A DNA stretch of 64,000 nucleotides from Nothophaeocryptopus gaeumannii (lineage: Eukaryota; Ascomycota; Dothideomycetes; Mycosphaerellales; Mycosphaerellaceae), in NCBI GenBank assembly GCA_031771865.1, contig JASISA010000009.1, positions 1,178,001-1,242,000 of the forward strand. Direction: 5' to 3'. Positions 20,298-30,800 of the stretch are shown here, piece by piece (within the stretch, counting starts at the first letter, position 1; every line of letters starts with the position of its first letter). A program made the translations under genes and the position numbers. The notes below the pieces were generated by a model. That model was not told the DNA's origin, did no database searches, and was given only the letters and a program-made list of their open reading frames with translations.

Positions 20298-21671
20298 TTA
20301 CCACAACAGTTCGGCATTGGCTATAGGCGATAGATATTCCTCACTAAAATCTTTGATAGTTCCAGGTGACTCAAGTGACCTTCGATGCCAGTGAGCAATG
20401 AAGCTCTGTGCCGCATTCTCGGTATGGAAGCCGATGATGTACACGACGGGAGGCGTACGACGCTTGCGATCGGTGCGGGCGGCCTGAGAAGATGCGGCCT
20501 GAGAAGATGCGGCCTTAGATTGTGACGGGCTGTCATCTGACAGCATCTCCTCGTCCAGCCCACCGACGTTTTTGAAAGCGTATTCGCTGTCATCGGCTCC
20601 ACTGACAGACTTCTTCGACTCCCATCTTGTAATATGCAGATCGAAGTTATCGCCGCCAGACCAACTTAAGCCACGCTGCTTTCCTGTCTCATTCATAACT
20701 TGCCGAACCAGACTCGGCGGCAGTTGAGGCCCTTCCATCGTCAAGCGGACTTCAAACGGCATCTTGCCCTCTCTGTTGACAATGCTCCTGTATCCTCTGT
20801 TCTTCACAATGCTCTGCATGAGCGGTGTCAACGGGTGTTTCAGCTGTCGTAATTGCAGCTTTTGACTCGAAGGCAATAGTGCATAGGCCTCGATGGCAGC
20901 ATGAGCATCCAAGCCTTCGATCATATATCCCGGCGGTGGAGGTATGCCCGAGGTGACGGAGGTCGGGGTGTGCATTGAAGCCAGACGATGAATCTTGGAG
21001 ACGTGGCCCTGGTAGGTGAAGGCAGAGAGGGCGGAGGAGAACAGAATGTAGTAGCAATTCTGGTGCGCGAGCGTCTCTAGGTCCCGCGCAGGTATCACTT
21101 GCAAGATATCTCCGTCTTGCATCGTCCATCCTTCAAGGTGCCGTCCTTGCGGTATCAAACGGCGAAAGTCCTCCTCTACGAGATTCTTGCTGGCATTAAG
21201 TAGGACCAGTACCGCGATATCTGAGCCGTTCCTTCTCATATTCTTTTCGAACTTTCTCAACATGCGTGGCTGCCTCTCGGCGACCTTTGGACCCACAAGC
21301 GTCGGTTGCTCGGTTGAAGGACTTGGAGACGGTAGGTCGAGCGGTAGTTTGGGAACCTCGCGCGAAGCTCTCTGTTGCTCTTCATATCGCTTCGTCTCTT
21401 CCGGGAACAGCTGCTCGATCAACGATGGCTTCTTTCGTGTCTCGGCGGTCGTCTCCGCGTTCGTCAATGAGCGTGACTGCGAGCCATTGCCTCGTTGCTG
21501 GTTGCTCAGAGCGGGCGGCTGGTACTGGGGTGTATTCGATGACGGTCGTGGTGGCTTGCCATTGCCGTTGCCGTTGCCCTTGTGCTTGCTGGCGAAGCAC
21601 CGGCGGATGGTGGATTCAGCGCTCCATTGCTGGATTCGAAGGCGCTTCGATGCACGGCGCGCGCTGAGCAT
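20298..21671 (-). CDS. Conserved-type hypothetical protein with mitochondrial presequence
   Basis: A 457-residue intronless protein; start at the ATG at 21671, because the frame's earlier start would be a TTG. The N-terminus (MLSARRASKRLRIQQW, then RRCFAS) is Arg/Ser-rich without acidic residues, typical of a mitochondrial targeting presequence. A Gly-Asn low-complexity stretch follows (GNGNGNGK). The core at about 150-345 alternates strands and helices (DIAVLVLLNASKNLVEEDF, YYILFSSALSAFTYQGHVSK) and could be an RNA-binding-like fold, but I cannot name a family. Near 395-410 a short duplication (ASSQAASSQAA) reflects a tandem DNA repeat near 20485-20515. It is divergent from the AFG2-like gene, with a 759-bp shared upstream region. 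Confidence 0.7.
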   Translation of the reverse strand: MLSARRASKRLRIQQWSAESTIRRCFASKHKGNGNGNGKPPRPSSNTPQYQPPALSNQQRGNGSQSRSLTNAETTAETRKKPSLIEQLFPEETKRYEEQQRASREVPKLPLDLPSPSPSTEQPTLVGPKVAERQPRMLRKFEKNMRRNGSDIAVLVLLNASKNLVEEDFRRLIPQGRHLEGWTMQDGDILQVIPARDLETLAHQNCYYILFSSALSAFTYQGHVSKIHRLASMHTPTSVTSGIPPPPGYMIEGLDAHAAIEAYALLPSSQKLQLRQLKHPLTPLMQSIVKNRGYRSIVNREGKMPFEVRLTMEGPQLPPSLVRQVMNETGKQRGLSWSGGDNFDLHITRWESKKSVSGADDSEYAFKNVGGLDEEMLSDDSPSQSKAASSQAASSQAARTDRKRRTPPVVYIIGFHTENAAQSFIAHWHRRSLESPGTIKDFSEEYLSPIANAELLW

Positions 21672-22430
21672 CAATGGCCTGCATCAATACGCGAATGCGG
21701 CTGAATTGTGGGAAGGTTGCGAGAAAGAACAGGAGACGACGCGAAGTCTGAGATTCAACGTGTGGCCTGGCCAGAGATCGTGGCCGTGGCTCACTTCTGT
21801 GGCTTGAACTTGAGCCAAGACTTTCAGATGAAGCGCTCAGTGATCCTGAACGGCTTTCTCACAGACTTTGTCAGACGTTATCTAAGCCTCAACAGCCCGT
21901 CTCGGAGCCTTGGTCTCTGCGTCTTGAAACCGGGTTGCCTGACAGCATTCTCGTTGTTGCTCGCGTTGGAGGCCTAAGGCTGAACATTCGGATTCGGATC
22001 GGATTCTGTGGCGCAACCGGATTTGCTTTCAACCTTCGGTCTGCGAGGGAGCTATGTATCCTTGGTGAAGGAACACCGACCATAACCAACGCATACCACC
22101 TACCTGTTAGCTGAGGCAGCGATTGCCAACCTTCGTACTTGTTACCGTAATTCGGAGTACATGTTTCATCCTACGGACGCCTGTTGTCCCGTCCGAGACC
22201 CGCACTAGCGTGGCTCGCACGCTTCACTTGACAGAAACTTTGATCCTTCGCGTGGGAAGCGAGCGCCTTCCGGTTCAACATCCAGTGAGACGACGCCCAC
22301 GCCGCACCCCTATTCTAACCTTAGAAGCAAGAGGAGCAAGACCGTTGCGCTGGGGCCAGGCGGCTTCTTCTTACCCAGGGCTCCAGTGCTTGCTTGCTTC
22401 AAAAAGGACGACCGATCACTCTCCTTCATC
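21672..22430. promoter_or_regulatory. Divergent intergenic region
   Basis: The region separates the starts of the mitochondrial-type gene (minus) and the AAA ATPase gene (plus), so it must hold both promoters. No TATA box or repeat stood out. Confidence 0.4.
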
Positions 22431-24936
22431 ATGTCAAACCGATCGTCTACTCGCCAGGGTCAGCAGCAGGGAAGCCGTGAAACCACTCAAGACAATCAGA
22501 CTCCGAAAGAGGACAGCAACATGCACGTGCCCGACGCACTTCACGTGGTAGTACGACTCCTTCCTTCCCAAGGATTAGAAAGCGCCTTCCGCGTTCATGT
22601 GCTACCTGAAAGCCTGGAAAGTGCGAGCCTGCAAGTCGGCGACATCTGTAAGATTACAAGTGAAGATGGATCTTACGGCTATGGTGTTGCGTGGCGGGCC
22701 GACGACCGCATGGGCAACCGGCCCAAGACCCGACCCGTCAAGATGACTGAAACCATTCGAAGTGCGTTTGGGTTTGAGGAAGGCTCGAAGGTTATCATTT
22801 CCAAAACAACAGCCAAAGTGCATACCGCAACGCGGATCGTTCTTTCCGACGTCACGCCTGCCGAATACAACAAGCCGGGCGAGGTTGATGATGGGTGTTG
22901 GAGGATTAGAATTGAGCACCTCTTCAGTAAGTTTACAACCTGGAAGCTCTCTTGCTTCCCCGCTCGCTGACCTTCGACCAGGCTCCTGCGAGGCACTTGC
23001 TGCTGGTATTACCTTCGATGTCGTGGGGAGGAAGAAATTTCGGAAACGGTTTTGCATCGATAGCATTGAGTCACACTGCGCCCACCCAGACACGCCGTGC
23101 TTATATGCGATCAACGATAACACCGAAATACTGGTGCCAGGAAGCAATCCGCGTCGCACCGATACTCGCAACGGCAGTGTTGCTTCCACCGTCGGCATGA
23201 GGGCTACGAACGGCTCGACTACCACTCTGGCCGACCGAACCAACAGCATTAACGGGCACACTTTCTCATCGTGGCAAATCAACTCCGATCGCATCGGAGG
23301 CCTTCTGGAACAAATCAAAAAGCTCAACAGCCACCTGAGATCCCTGATCTTGTCGGCAGAAACTTTCAACAATCGTTCCCATAGAGCCATTACAAACTAT
23401 CCGATTCTGCTTCATGGGTACGAAGGCTGCGGTAAAACCTTGATCCTGGATAGTCTCGCTCGAACAGCGGGTTTTAAGAAAATCTATCGCCTTGACCGAT
23501 CCACCTTGCCTGGCGGCAGCGTAAAGAACAACCAAGACAAGATTCAAAGCATCTTCAGAGATGCTCACGACAATCAGCCGTCACTTGTCCTCCTTGACAA
23601 CTTGGAGAAACTGGTGCCGACCGACGATGTTGCATACGCAATTGTTCTTATCCCAGAACTGCAAAGATCAAGGTCCAATCGCATCATGGTAGTCGGAGCA
23701 ACGAGATCGCCTGAAAAAGTTGAGGCCTCTCTCATTGGAAACAGGGCGTTCGCTACTCGCATCGAAGTCACGATACCTGATCTCGAAGGACGAGAGCAGA
23801 TCCTCAATATCTTGCAGGGAAAGCCCGCATTTGCGAAAGAAAGTATCTCATCTGAGATGGCTGAGCGGACGCACGGCTTCACAGGTAACGACCTCGCAGA
23901 TCTCTTTGTGGAGGCGGACATCCATGCCAGGGATCGCTACCTGGACGAGGAAGCAGAACTGGCTGTCGGTAGATCCACTACGCCTCCGGCGTACTCCGAG
24001 ACCGCCGAACCCTCCCCAAGCCCTAAGATAACAATTCTCACTCCAAATCCGGATATCACACTTGAAGATTTCACAGCAGTGCTACCTAGCGTTCGCCCAA
24101 CTGCACTCCGTGAAATCTTCACGGAGAAGCCCAAGACAGCATGGTCAGACATTGGCGGCTCGGAGAACATTCGCCAAAAATTCGACCAAATCATCGAATG
24201 GCCACGTAAACACGGCTCACTGTTTACAGAGAAGGGCATCCCCGATGTCACTGGAAAGGGCGTGCTACTCTATGGCCCTCCCGGCTGTTCCAAAACCCTG
24301 ACTGCGCAGGCGGTAGCTAACTGCTACAACTACAACTTCATCGCTATCAAAGGAGCTGAGCTCATCTCCATGTACGTTGGCGAATCCGAGCGTCAGGTGA
24401 GGGAAGTTTTCCGGAAAGCTCAGGCTGCTGCTCCCTGCATCATCTTTTTCGACGAAATCGACAGTATCGGAGGTAACCGAGAGGACTCCGGCAACAAAGG
24501 CCTAAACGTGTTGACAACTCTCCTGACGGAGATGGACGGTTTCAAGCCTCTCCAGGGTGTATACGTTCTCGCCGCGACGAACCGGCCTGAAACGCTTGAC
24601 CCGGCACTCGTGCGCTACGGCCGCTTCGACGACAAAGTATACATCGGCCCGCCCACAGAATCCGCCAGGTTGCAAATCCTCACAATCGCTCTCAAGACCA
24701 TCGCTCTTTCACCTGATGTGGATTTGAACGTGTTGGCGGGGAAGCTGGATGGTTATTCTGGTGCTGAGATTGTGGGGATCGTTCATGGAACTATGCAGTT
24801 GCTGAAGGAGAGGCTGGTGGCAGGTGAGGTGAACTCACGCATCGAAATGGCGGATTTTGAGGCGGTCATGAAGAAAACACCGCACAGCATTACGGGCGAT
24901 ATGCTGCAGACTTATGATTATTTTGGGGGAGTGTAG
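22431..24936 (+). CDS. Tandem AAA+ ATPase, AFG2/SPATA5-like
   Basis: Two exons (22431-22926 and 22982-24936; intron GTAAGT...GACCAG) give 816 residues. The N-terminal part has no recognised domain. The first ATPase domain carries Walker A GYEGCGKT but a degraded Walker B (LVLLDNLEKL, Asn where the catalytic Glu is expected). The second is canonical: DIGGSENIRQKF, Walker A YGPPGCSKT, Walker B IIFFDEIDSI, sensor AATNRPETLDPAL, then YGRFD. GPPGCSKT in the second domain is characteristic of AFG2/Drg1 and its relatives, which release maturation factors from pre-60S ribosomal particles. The divergent first domain suggests either a fast-evolving orthologue or a fungal paralogue. No targeting signal; cytosolic or nuclear. 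Confidence 0.85.
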
Positions 24937-25130
24937 AACCCTCACGCGCGTGTGCTTCCGCAAAGTGTATAGCGTCCACGCAGATGAGGATGAAGTCGAT
25001 AGCTTCAGAACTGGTTGACATTTGGAGAAAGCCTTTCAAATCCCTTCGGCTACTCCGCCAGATCAAGCGTGTGAAACGGGGTTACAGGATCACTCACAGT
25101 GGCGACAACGACTATTTCGGCGAGATGTAG
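24937..25130. other. No supported gene
   Basis: Holds the 3' region of the ATPase gene and a 48-codon frame starting with an ATG near 24984 and ending at 25130, which I do not recognise. Confidence 0.3.
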
Positions 25131-25478
25131 GTCTACTATGCTCACGAATATGTCAGCACCCCCATACCCTCTTTCTCAAGAACGCCAACGAACTCCCTAC
25201 TCATCTATCGCCCTCCCAACCCCAAAACCCAACCCACCGCAACGAACCTCCTTTTCACCCTTCTCTTCACCACCCCCTTCATCTACGCCACTACTCTCTA
25301 CGACCCAACCAACATCCGCATGCCCGCGTGTGCCAAAAATTGCATGCGTAACATGTTTGGCTGTCATCTGAATACCAAATGCCTCTGCTCTCACGAAGCT
25401 TTCTTGGATAAGGTTGGATGTTGTGTGAAGAAGAGGTATGTTGAGTGTGAATGGACGAGAATGGAGGGTGATGGATGA
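25131..25478 (+). pseudogene. CFEM-like secreted protein, incomplete model
   Basis: The frame contains a hydrophobic signal-like segment (NLLFTLLFTTPFIYA, near 25245-25289) followed by PACAKNCM, FGC, TKCLCSHEAFLDKVGCCV and VEC. That gives eight Cys with spacing C-x3-C-x6-C-x5-C-x-C-x10-CC-x7-C, which fits the first part of a CFEM domain, a fungal extracellular module linked to haem/iron uptake and host interaction. No ATG lies in frame between the upstream stop (25128) and the signal segment, and the domain's C-terminal end is missing. A GTATGT donor at about 25437 may start an intron, but no acceptor keeps the frame. Either an unresolved spliced gene or a decayed copy. Confidence 0.45.
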
Positions 25479-26066
25479 GGAGGATGGGAGGCTAATTGAT
25501 ATGGTTGGTAATGGGCAAGGAGTTTGGGAAAGGGCGCTGTGAGGGGATTGGGGTTGAGCAGGTTGAGGTGGATAGGAAGTGTCAAGAGGGTGTGTGTGTA
25601 GGGAGGAGGGAGGGATAGATTGGCAGTGGGAGAGGGATGATGATGCATGGGGAATGGGGATGGCATGGTAAGATTGCTGAGGACTGCTTGTGTGGCACAA
25701 ACTGCATACTCGTCTAGCAGAGCTGAGGCCACAATAGAGTAAGCGTCAGATGCTGAAAGTGAGACTCCGTGCAAAATGCCGATCAAGATGCTTCTCACGA
25801 GAACGACTCACACCATTCAAAAGTACGAAACGGTCGAGGACAGTCTGATACCTTGTCCACGCGATAGTATTCCATTCCATTACCTGTCTACGTATTAATT
25901 GCTAGCCAAGCGTCTGCATTTAGATCCTCTGTTGCTGGTTCAGCCGTGTCGTTGGTCGAATCATCACTCGATCGTTCTCCCATGGTTTGTTGTCGTTTGT
26001 TCCTCCATGTACAAGCCGTCATCAAAGATCTTCATCCTCAAAATCATTAATTCTCCCTCCAGGGGA
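25479..26066. other. No supported gene
   Basis: G-rich on the plus strand (25430-25640) with purine/pyrimidine strand asymmetry that creates long but low-complexity frames on the minus strand. These frames have biased composition and are not treated as genes. Confidence 0.35.
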
Positions 26067-26661
26067 TCAGTCCGAGTCGTCCGAGCACAGCAATGGCAGA
26101 CAGAAATCAACTAAAACAGTCAGCCTTTTGTTCAATCAAGCAAGCAACACTGGGCACAGCATCATACGTTTGAAAGAAGAATCCCAATCTTCCGAGTAGT
26201 CCGGGTAATAAGTGCACAACCCAATATAGTAGTAACTCTCGAATGACCACGGTTGATAGGTCAAAGGGTACGGACAGGTACTCCAGCAATTCAATGTCGG
26301 ATAATACTCCTTGTATTGCTTGTATAGACTGATCTGCTCGGAAGAGGGAATTTGGTTGGCGTATGTTGCGGCATAAGCGTTGGCGGCATCGGTCATTTCG
26401 ACCATGGTGGGGGCTTGTATGTTCCTCTTGTGCTGGTTGACCTCAACGTCCCTTGGAGCATTGTCCGAGCGGGCAGAAAGTCCGTTCACAGCTGGCGAGA
26501 GGCCCTTGGTGGAGTCCTGAGAGGGTAGGTGTTAGTGCTTGCATGACGAGTGGCGTAGGCGGGTTGGAAAGACATGCCTCGACAGGATAGGCCACAGGTC
26601 CGGCAACTGTATTGCCAATGGCCAAGGCCGCAACTGCGGCGATGATGCTCTTGAACTGCAT
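26067..26661 (-). CDS. Secreted protein with a Tyr/Cys-rich domain, GC-AG intron
   Basis: Three exons: 26661-26578, 26516-26168 and 26110-26067, giving 158 residues. A signal peptide (MQFKSIIAAVAALAIGNTVA, cleavage before GPVAYP) leads into a charged propeptide-like stretch ending HKR, then a domain with many Tyr and four Cys, including LNCWSTCPYPLTYQPW, YYYIGLC and the exon-3 tail. The first intron (26517-26577) has a GC donor (GAG/GCATGT) with a textbook CACTAAC branch and CTCTCAG acceptor; only this choice keeps the frame. The second intron (26111-26167) is GTATGA...TTTTAG. No known family. It is likely extracellular; the KR site suggests Kex2-type processing, by inference. Confidence 0.7.
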
Positions 26662-26670
26662 GCTCAGATC

Positions 26671-26698
26671 GCGGGGGGTGTGTGTGTGTGTGTGTGGA
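26671..26698. repeat. GT microsatellite
   Basis: About ten GT units after a short G run, just upstream of the secreted-protein gene start at 26661, so within its promoter or leader. Confidence 0.9.
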
Positions 26699-28562
26699 GA
26701 ATGTTCGACTGCAGCGAATGAGTTCTGACTGAAGGTGATAGCTCTACTGTCCCGAGAGGCGAAGCTGCTGTACTTTATACCAGTCGTCTGAGAGAGCTCT
26801 CCGCATCATGCCCTCTTTCGTTCAGGCGTACCGGCCGCTCCGTCATCAATGTCGCTGCGGATGCGATGGAGACCATTGGCCTGGGGAAGCTCGCCGCTCG
26901 TTTCCGCGCTTTCGCGATGCTTTTCAGCTGTGCATGGCAGGCGGTCTAGAGTATGTGACGCAGCAAGCTTCCCGTCAAAGTTGGTGTTTACCAGCTTCTG
27001 ATATGCCCAATCGGGAAAGTGGTGGTTGCCTGCCAGGCTGGATCTGGAAACCGTCCAGGACTGGGTTGTTCACTTTCCTAGCTGACAGATCCCCAAACTT
27101 CAAAGTCAATCCAGCGACAGGGACTACGCTTCTCAACTGTGGTTGCCGCTGCTTGGCCGCCGCTGGCTTTGAATGAGAATTGGTATCGCTCGTACGGCAT
27201 GGCATTGGGTCAGTGATACTGTCCGCTTCGGCAGATTGTAGTATCTGATGCAGCTTGATCTGTTGAATGCGTGGAACGCAAGACGCTGTTGGCTTGGCTG
27301 GCGGTGGTAGGATATTCGTTCATCGAGAGGTGATCCAAACTGTTGGGCCTTGACTACTATCAGCTGATCCGGGTCGAGGTTCATCCGGGCAAGAGCTTCT
27401 CGCCGACTATTCGGAGCTCTTCCCGAACCCCGTCGGCCTCTCTCGACTGAGAAACGATGGAGATTCGTATTTAGGCTTTATCAAAAATATCAGTCGTTAA
27501 AGTGCTGATGTGCGCAAAAACTTACTATCACACACATGGAGTCGCGATGAGCTCTCGTTGACGACGTGCGATAATCATTGGCTCCGTATTCAAAACCAAC
27601 ATCAGATCAAGCTTCCCGTGGCTGTCCGTTGGCGTTTGCTTCTTGTTATGCTTGCTCGAGAATCTTCTTTCTCCGGATTGCAAGGTCGAAAGCCGGGAAG
27701 TAAGGAGCAGGAACGAGCCGTTGCTTCCGTCACCGCTTCTATTTTATCGCATTGGGCGAAATGCTCATCGTGAGGAGTGAGGTCGCTGTTTGCCGACCTG
27801 GCTGGAGCTACCGCTGTACACCTTGTCAGTATTGGCAATGATGTCTTGCATCCCTTCTCATATCACTATGCAAAGCGAACGCTTGACCCAGGCTTATCAC
27901 CACTATCAACCGGAATAGGCAGGCAGTTGAACGAGACATCCGGCTTTTGGAGAAGTGACGCGAACTCCGGTCTAGATGCGGTTGGGTTTTGCCTGAAGTT
28001 CTGTTTGGGTCAGTGCGCTGGGATGAACCTAAGCATCTTAAGTTGATTTGAGTTCTGTCAGCTCCGCAAAGTCTCTCAAGCATGATCGTATCCATGTTCG
28101 CTGTTCGCTCACCCTACATCGCACTTCCTGCTGTTCCCTATTTCGCCGAGGCACTGTCATGAGAAGCGGCCAGACTCATCGCACCACCCTGAGAGTCGTA
28201 TTGGGTGCCGTGTCCCCACCCGTCAATTATCTTTCGTATCCTGTGCCTCGAACGTGCGAGATAAGAGCAGAGCCCTAGGTTTGTACTTGGATTCTCAGAT
28301 TTGATGCAATAATTGTGCAGTACCTGGAGCAAACCGAGGTCTCTTCTTCGTCAAAATTAGTAGTACTCCGGAAGGAGTAGTTGGGCTGACTGTGTCGCTC
28401 CCTCTAGCACCTCAGCCGCCATCCTAGGCTCCAAGAAACGATCCTGGTGTGAAGTCGGCTTGATGGTCTGACTGGACAGCCGTTAGCTGCTACGACGTCT
28501 TCCAACACCAGCAGAAGCACGCGACCATTATTGGCCTTGAATGCTCACCAGAGTCCACTCGA
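26699..28562. other. Gene-poor interval, possible decayed minus-strand coding remnants
   Basis: Between 26808 and 27390 the minus strand shows protein-like stretches in changing frames (for example PVAGLTLKFGDLSARKVNNP, then FPDWAYQKLVNTNFDGKLA), which could be a frameshifted relic. I could not assemble a gene or assign a family. From 27400 to 28560 nothing is recognisable. Confidence 0.3.
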
Positions 28563-29678
28563 TCAAGTCTTTCCTGCCTTCTCTGCCGCGTACATCCGGT
28601 CCACGACGACAAACACTTCCTTCGCCTTCTTCTGAAAGTCTGCCCGAAGCTCTTCCGGACATTTCGAGAACCGGTCTGGATGCCACTTCAACCGTTCTTT
28701 GCTTAATATGAGCTTCGGCGAAACTTTGTCTGTCGAGGTTGACTGAAGCATCTTGAAGGCCTTCTCGATATCGCAGGCGCATAGCTCCAACGCCCGAGCG
28801 CCTTTGCCTCGCATGCAGGCGGGTTTCGCGCAGGTGAAGCGCGGCGCGGGTGGCGCTGGGAAGGACTGCATCTTGCTGTAGTCCGCAAACGCCGTCGATG
28901 CATTCTCGTGCCAGGCAGTGTAGCTATCTCGGATGACTGTAGGCTGAGGTGGGCGGACAGGTATCGATCTCAGAGAGTTGGGTGGGGTGAGTGGGTTGCG
29001 ATTTCGAGGGTTCTGTGGATTCATCGGATGGGTTCGCCACTTCTCGTCTTGCTGTGCTTTGCGTGCTGCAGCTTTCTCCTGCTCACGTTGGAGGTACTCG
29101 CGTCGGGCGGCCTGGCCGCGCTCTGCTGCTTCCTGTCCCAAAAGTCAATTGGGCCAAGATCATTTCGGAAGGTGAGCCTTACATACCTTGTGTCTCTTGG
29201 CAGAGTCTTCTGCAATCTTCTTTCTTCTCTCCTTCATCTCCTGTTCCTTTCTCGCTCTGTCCTGCTCTCGCTCCCACTTCTTTGGGTCCCGCAAGTACGC
29301 ATCTAAGGTGCTGTGCGCGGCGACATGCGCCTCCTCAACGCCGGTGAGGTTTGTCTGCGCACGAGTGACGAGTTGCGCCGCAATGTCTGCGCGATTCTCG
29401 GCCATCTTCAATGCGAAAAGGGCTTGGGTGTATTCCGTGCTATCAAGCGCCACTTTCGTCCGCCCAAGATCATTTGCCTTCGTTTTGGCGTCGAGCACCT
29501 CTCGAGTCCGCTCGCGGTACCCCTTCGCGGTGAAGTCGAGTTCGGCCTTCGCGTTGCGCGATTTTGCCTGTGCGCGACGCAAGGCGTCTTGCAGATTGAC
29601 GGCTTCGAGGTCCGGCATCGTCGTCTTGGTGAGCTTGTTGCGAATTGCAAATATCCCGTGTTGTGATGTTGAAGTCAT
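28563..29678 (-). CDS. Coiled-coil protein with NFKBIL1-like C-terminal motif
   Basis: Two exons (29678-29187 and 29132-28563; intron GTATGT...GGACAG, 54 bp) give 353 residues. The first two thirds are highly charged and helical (KKWEREQDRARKEQEMKERR), predicted coiled coil. The C-terminal part carries CDIEKAFKMLQ, then LILSKERLKWHPDRFSKCPE and FQKKAKEVFVVVDRMYAAE. The ERLKWHPDRF block is typical of NFKBIL1/IkBL-type and J-like modules in fungal proteins. Function in fungi is not established; a nuclear or cytosolic adaptor is plausible. The start at 29678 is chosen because it opens the coherent protein; the frame itself extends further upstream. Confidence 0.6.
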
Positions 29679-30124
29679 GTTGACAATTGACTTTAGCTTC
29701 TGAAAAGGGTCCAAGCGCGCCTGAGGCCGTGCTTCTTTCACAAGCTCACAGTCAATCATACGGAGCGTTCTTTCACTCACTTTGCACCTGCATGTGAAAC
29801 GCACGTGCTCTGTTCTGTCAAGATCAAGACCTTGGCGAGCATTGTGTATTCGGACGCTGTCACTGCGAGCAGCGGTGTAGCCGTGCCGACAGGGAAGAAT
29901 CTTAGGCGAGTCGCGGGCCCACTTTTGCTGCTCTCGTGTCATTAAGCAAATGAAACGACGATGCAGATCACGTAGAAAAAGCAATCTAGCCAATGCTTGC
30001 AGTCCTCTCGCAGCTTGTCGTTTGGTAGAGAGAATGAAGGTGGCGAGATTGCCATCGTGAGATCCTATTCGCCTCCTCTTCGGAAGAACACCCTTGCAGG
30101 AGCCCCCAAATCTCCAGGCTACTT
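29679..30124. other. Intergenic
   Basis: Upstream of the coiled-coil gene and downstream of the 2EXR-like gene, both on the minus strand. Nothing recognisable. Confidence 0.4.
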
Positions 30125-30800
30125 TTAAGCAAAAGAGATGACATACTCACAATCAATCCTCCTCTCCCTCGCCTCAAGATTTTCATCCATATCCCTTCCG
30201 AAATACACAGGGTGCCTACAGTCTTGATGAGCATAGTGAGTCTGGACGTCCATAAGACCGCCCATCTCCTTCCTGACAGCGCTTCGCCAGATGGACTTGA
30301 GGTCATCCGGACAGTTATCGTCGTGCTGTCCATTGGCGTCGAAGAAGTAAAAGCTCTTCATCAACTCTCGATTTGTCTTTCCGATGATCCGGAGCCAGTC
30401 AAGCACGATGTCGGTGTCGCATTCATAGCAGTATCCAGCCTGGAAAGCGTTTTCATTGTAGAAGATGGGCAGCGCATCATCCCGTATGCTTCGACATGTT
30501 CTTGTCAGGGCCGGCTGCCACGGTGGCGTCTTCTCGCCTGCCTCCCATCGCTCCCGATCGGCATAGTACTCCGGATTGTGGCCGCCATAGGAGCTATCGC
30601 AAGGACAGTTGACAGAGAGTGGCTCATCTGAGATAACGGCGTATTCGAATATCATCAATTGCAATTCCGACGGAAGAGAGAGCAACCGAGAAGGTGCGGT
30701 GGACTGTGCAACGCTGTGTCAGGAAGTGGGTCTGTGGAAATGAACGGCTGGGGAACCTCACCTGTTGTTCCATCTCGCCTTTGACCTCTCCTTCAGCCAT
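30125..30800 (-). CDS. 2EXR/F-box-like fungal hypothetical protein
   Basis: Two exons (30800-30762 and 30703-30125; intron 30704-30761, GTGAGG...TTGCACAG) give 205 residues. The long exon alone begins only with TTG, so the small first exon supplies the ATG and keeps the frame. The N-terminal motif LLSLPSELQLMIFEYAVISD followed by PPWQPALTRTCRSIRDDALP and IFYNENAF is the usual signature of short fungal F-box-like/2EXR proteins. Cys and Asp clusters (YCYECDTD) follow. The family is large and mostly uncharacterised; a ubiquitin-ligase adaptor role is only a guess. No membrane segment. Confidence 0.7.

Noticed and set aside
22602..23390. 262-codon minus-strand frame
   Set aside because: Antisense to the AAA ATPase coding exons and intron.
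24984..25130. 48-codon plus-strand frame rich in Lys/Arg
   Set aside because: No family, no splice partner, and too short to support alone.
25391..25798. Long minus-strand frames rich in Ser, Pro and His
   Set aside because: They arise from strand-asymmetric G-rich sequence and overlap the CFEM-like remnant.
26808..27390. Possible minus-strand gene in changing frames
   Set aside because: Pieces look protein-like, but they could not be joined by splice sites and no family was recognised.
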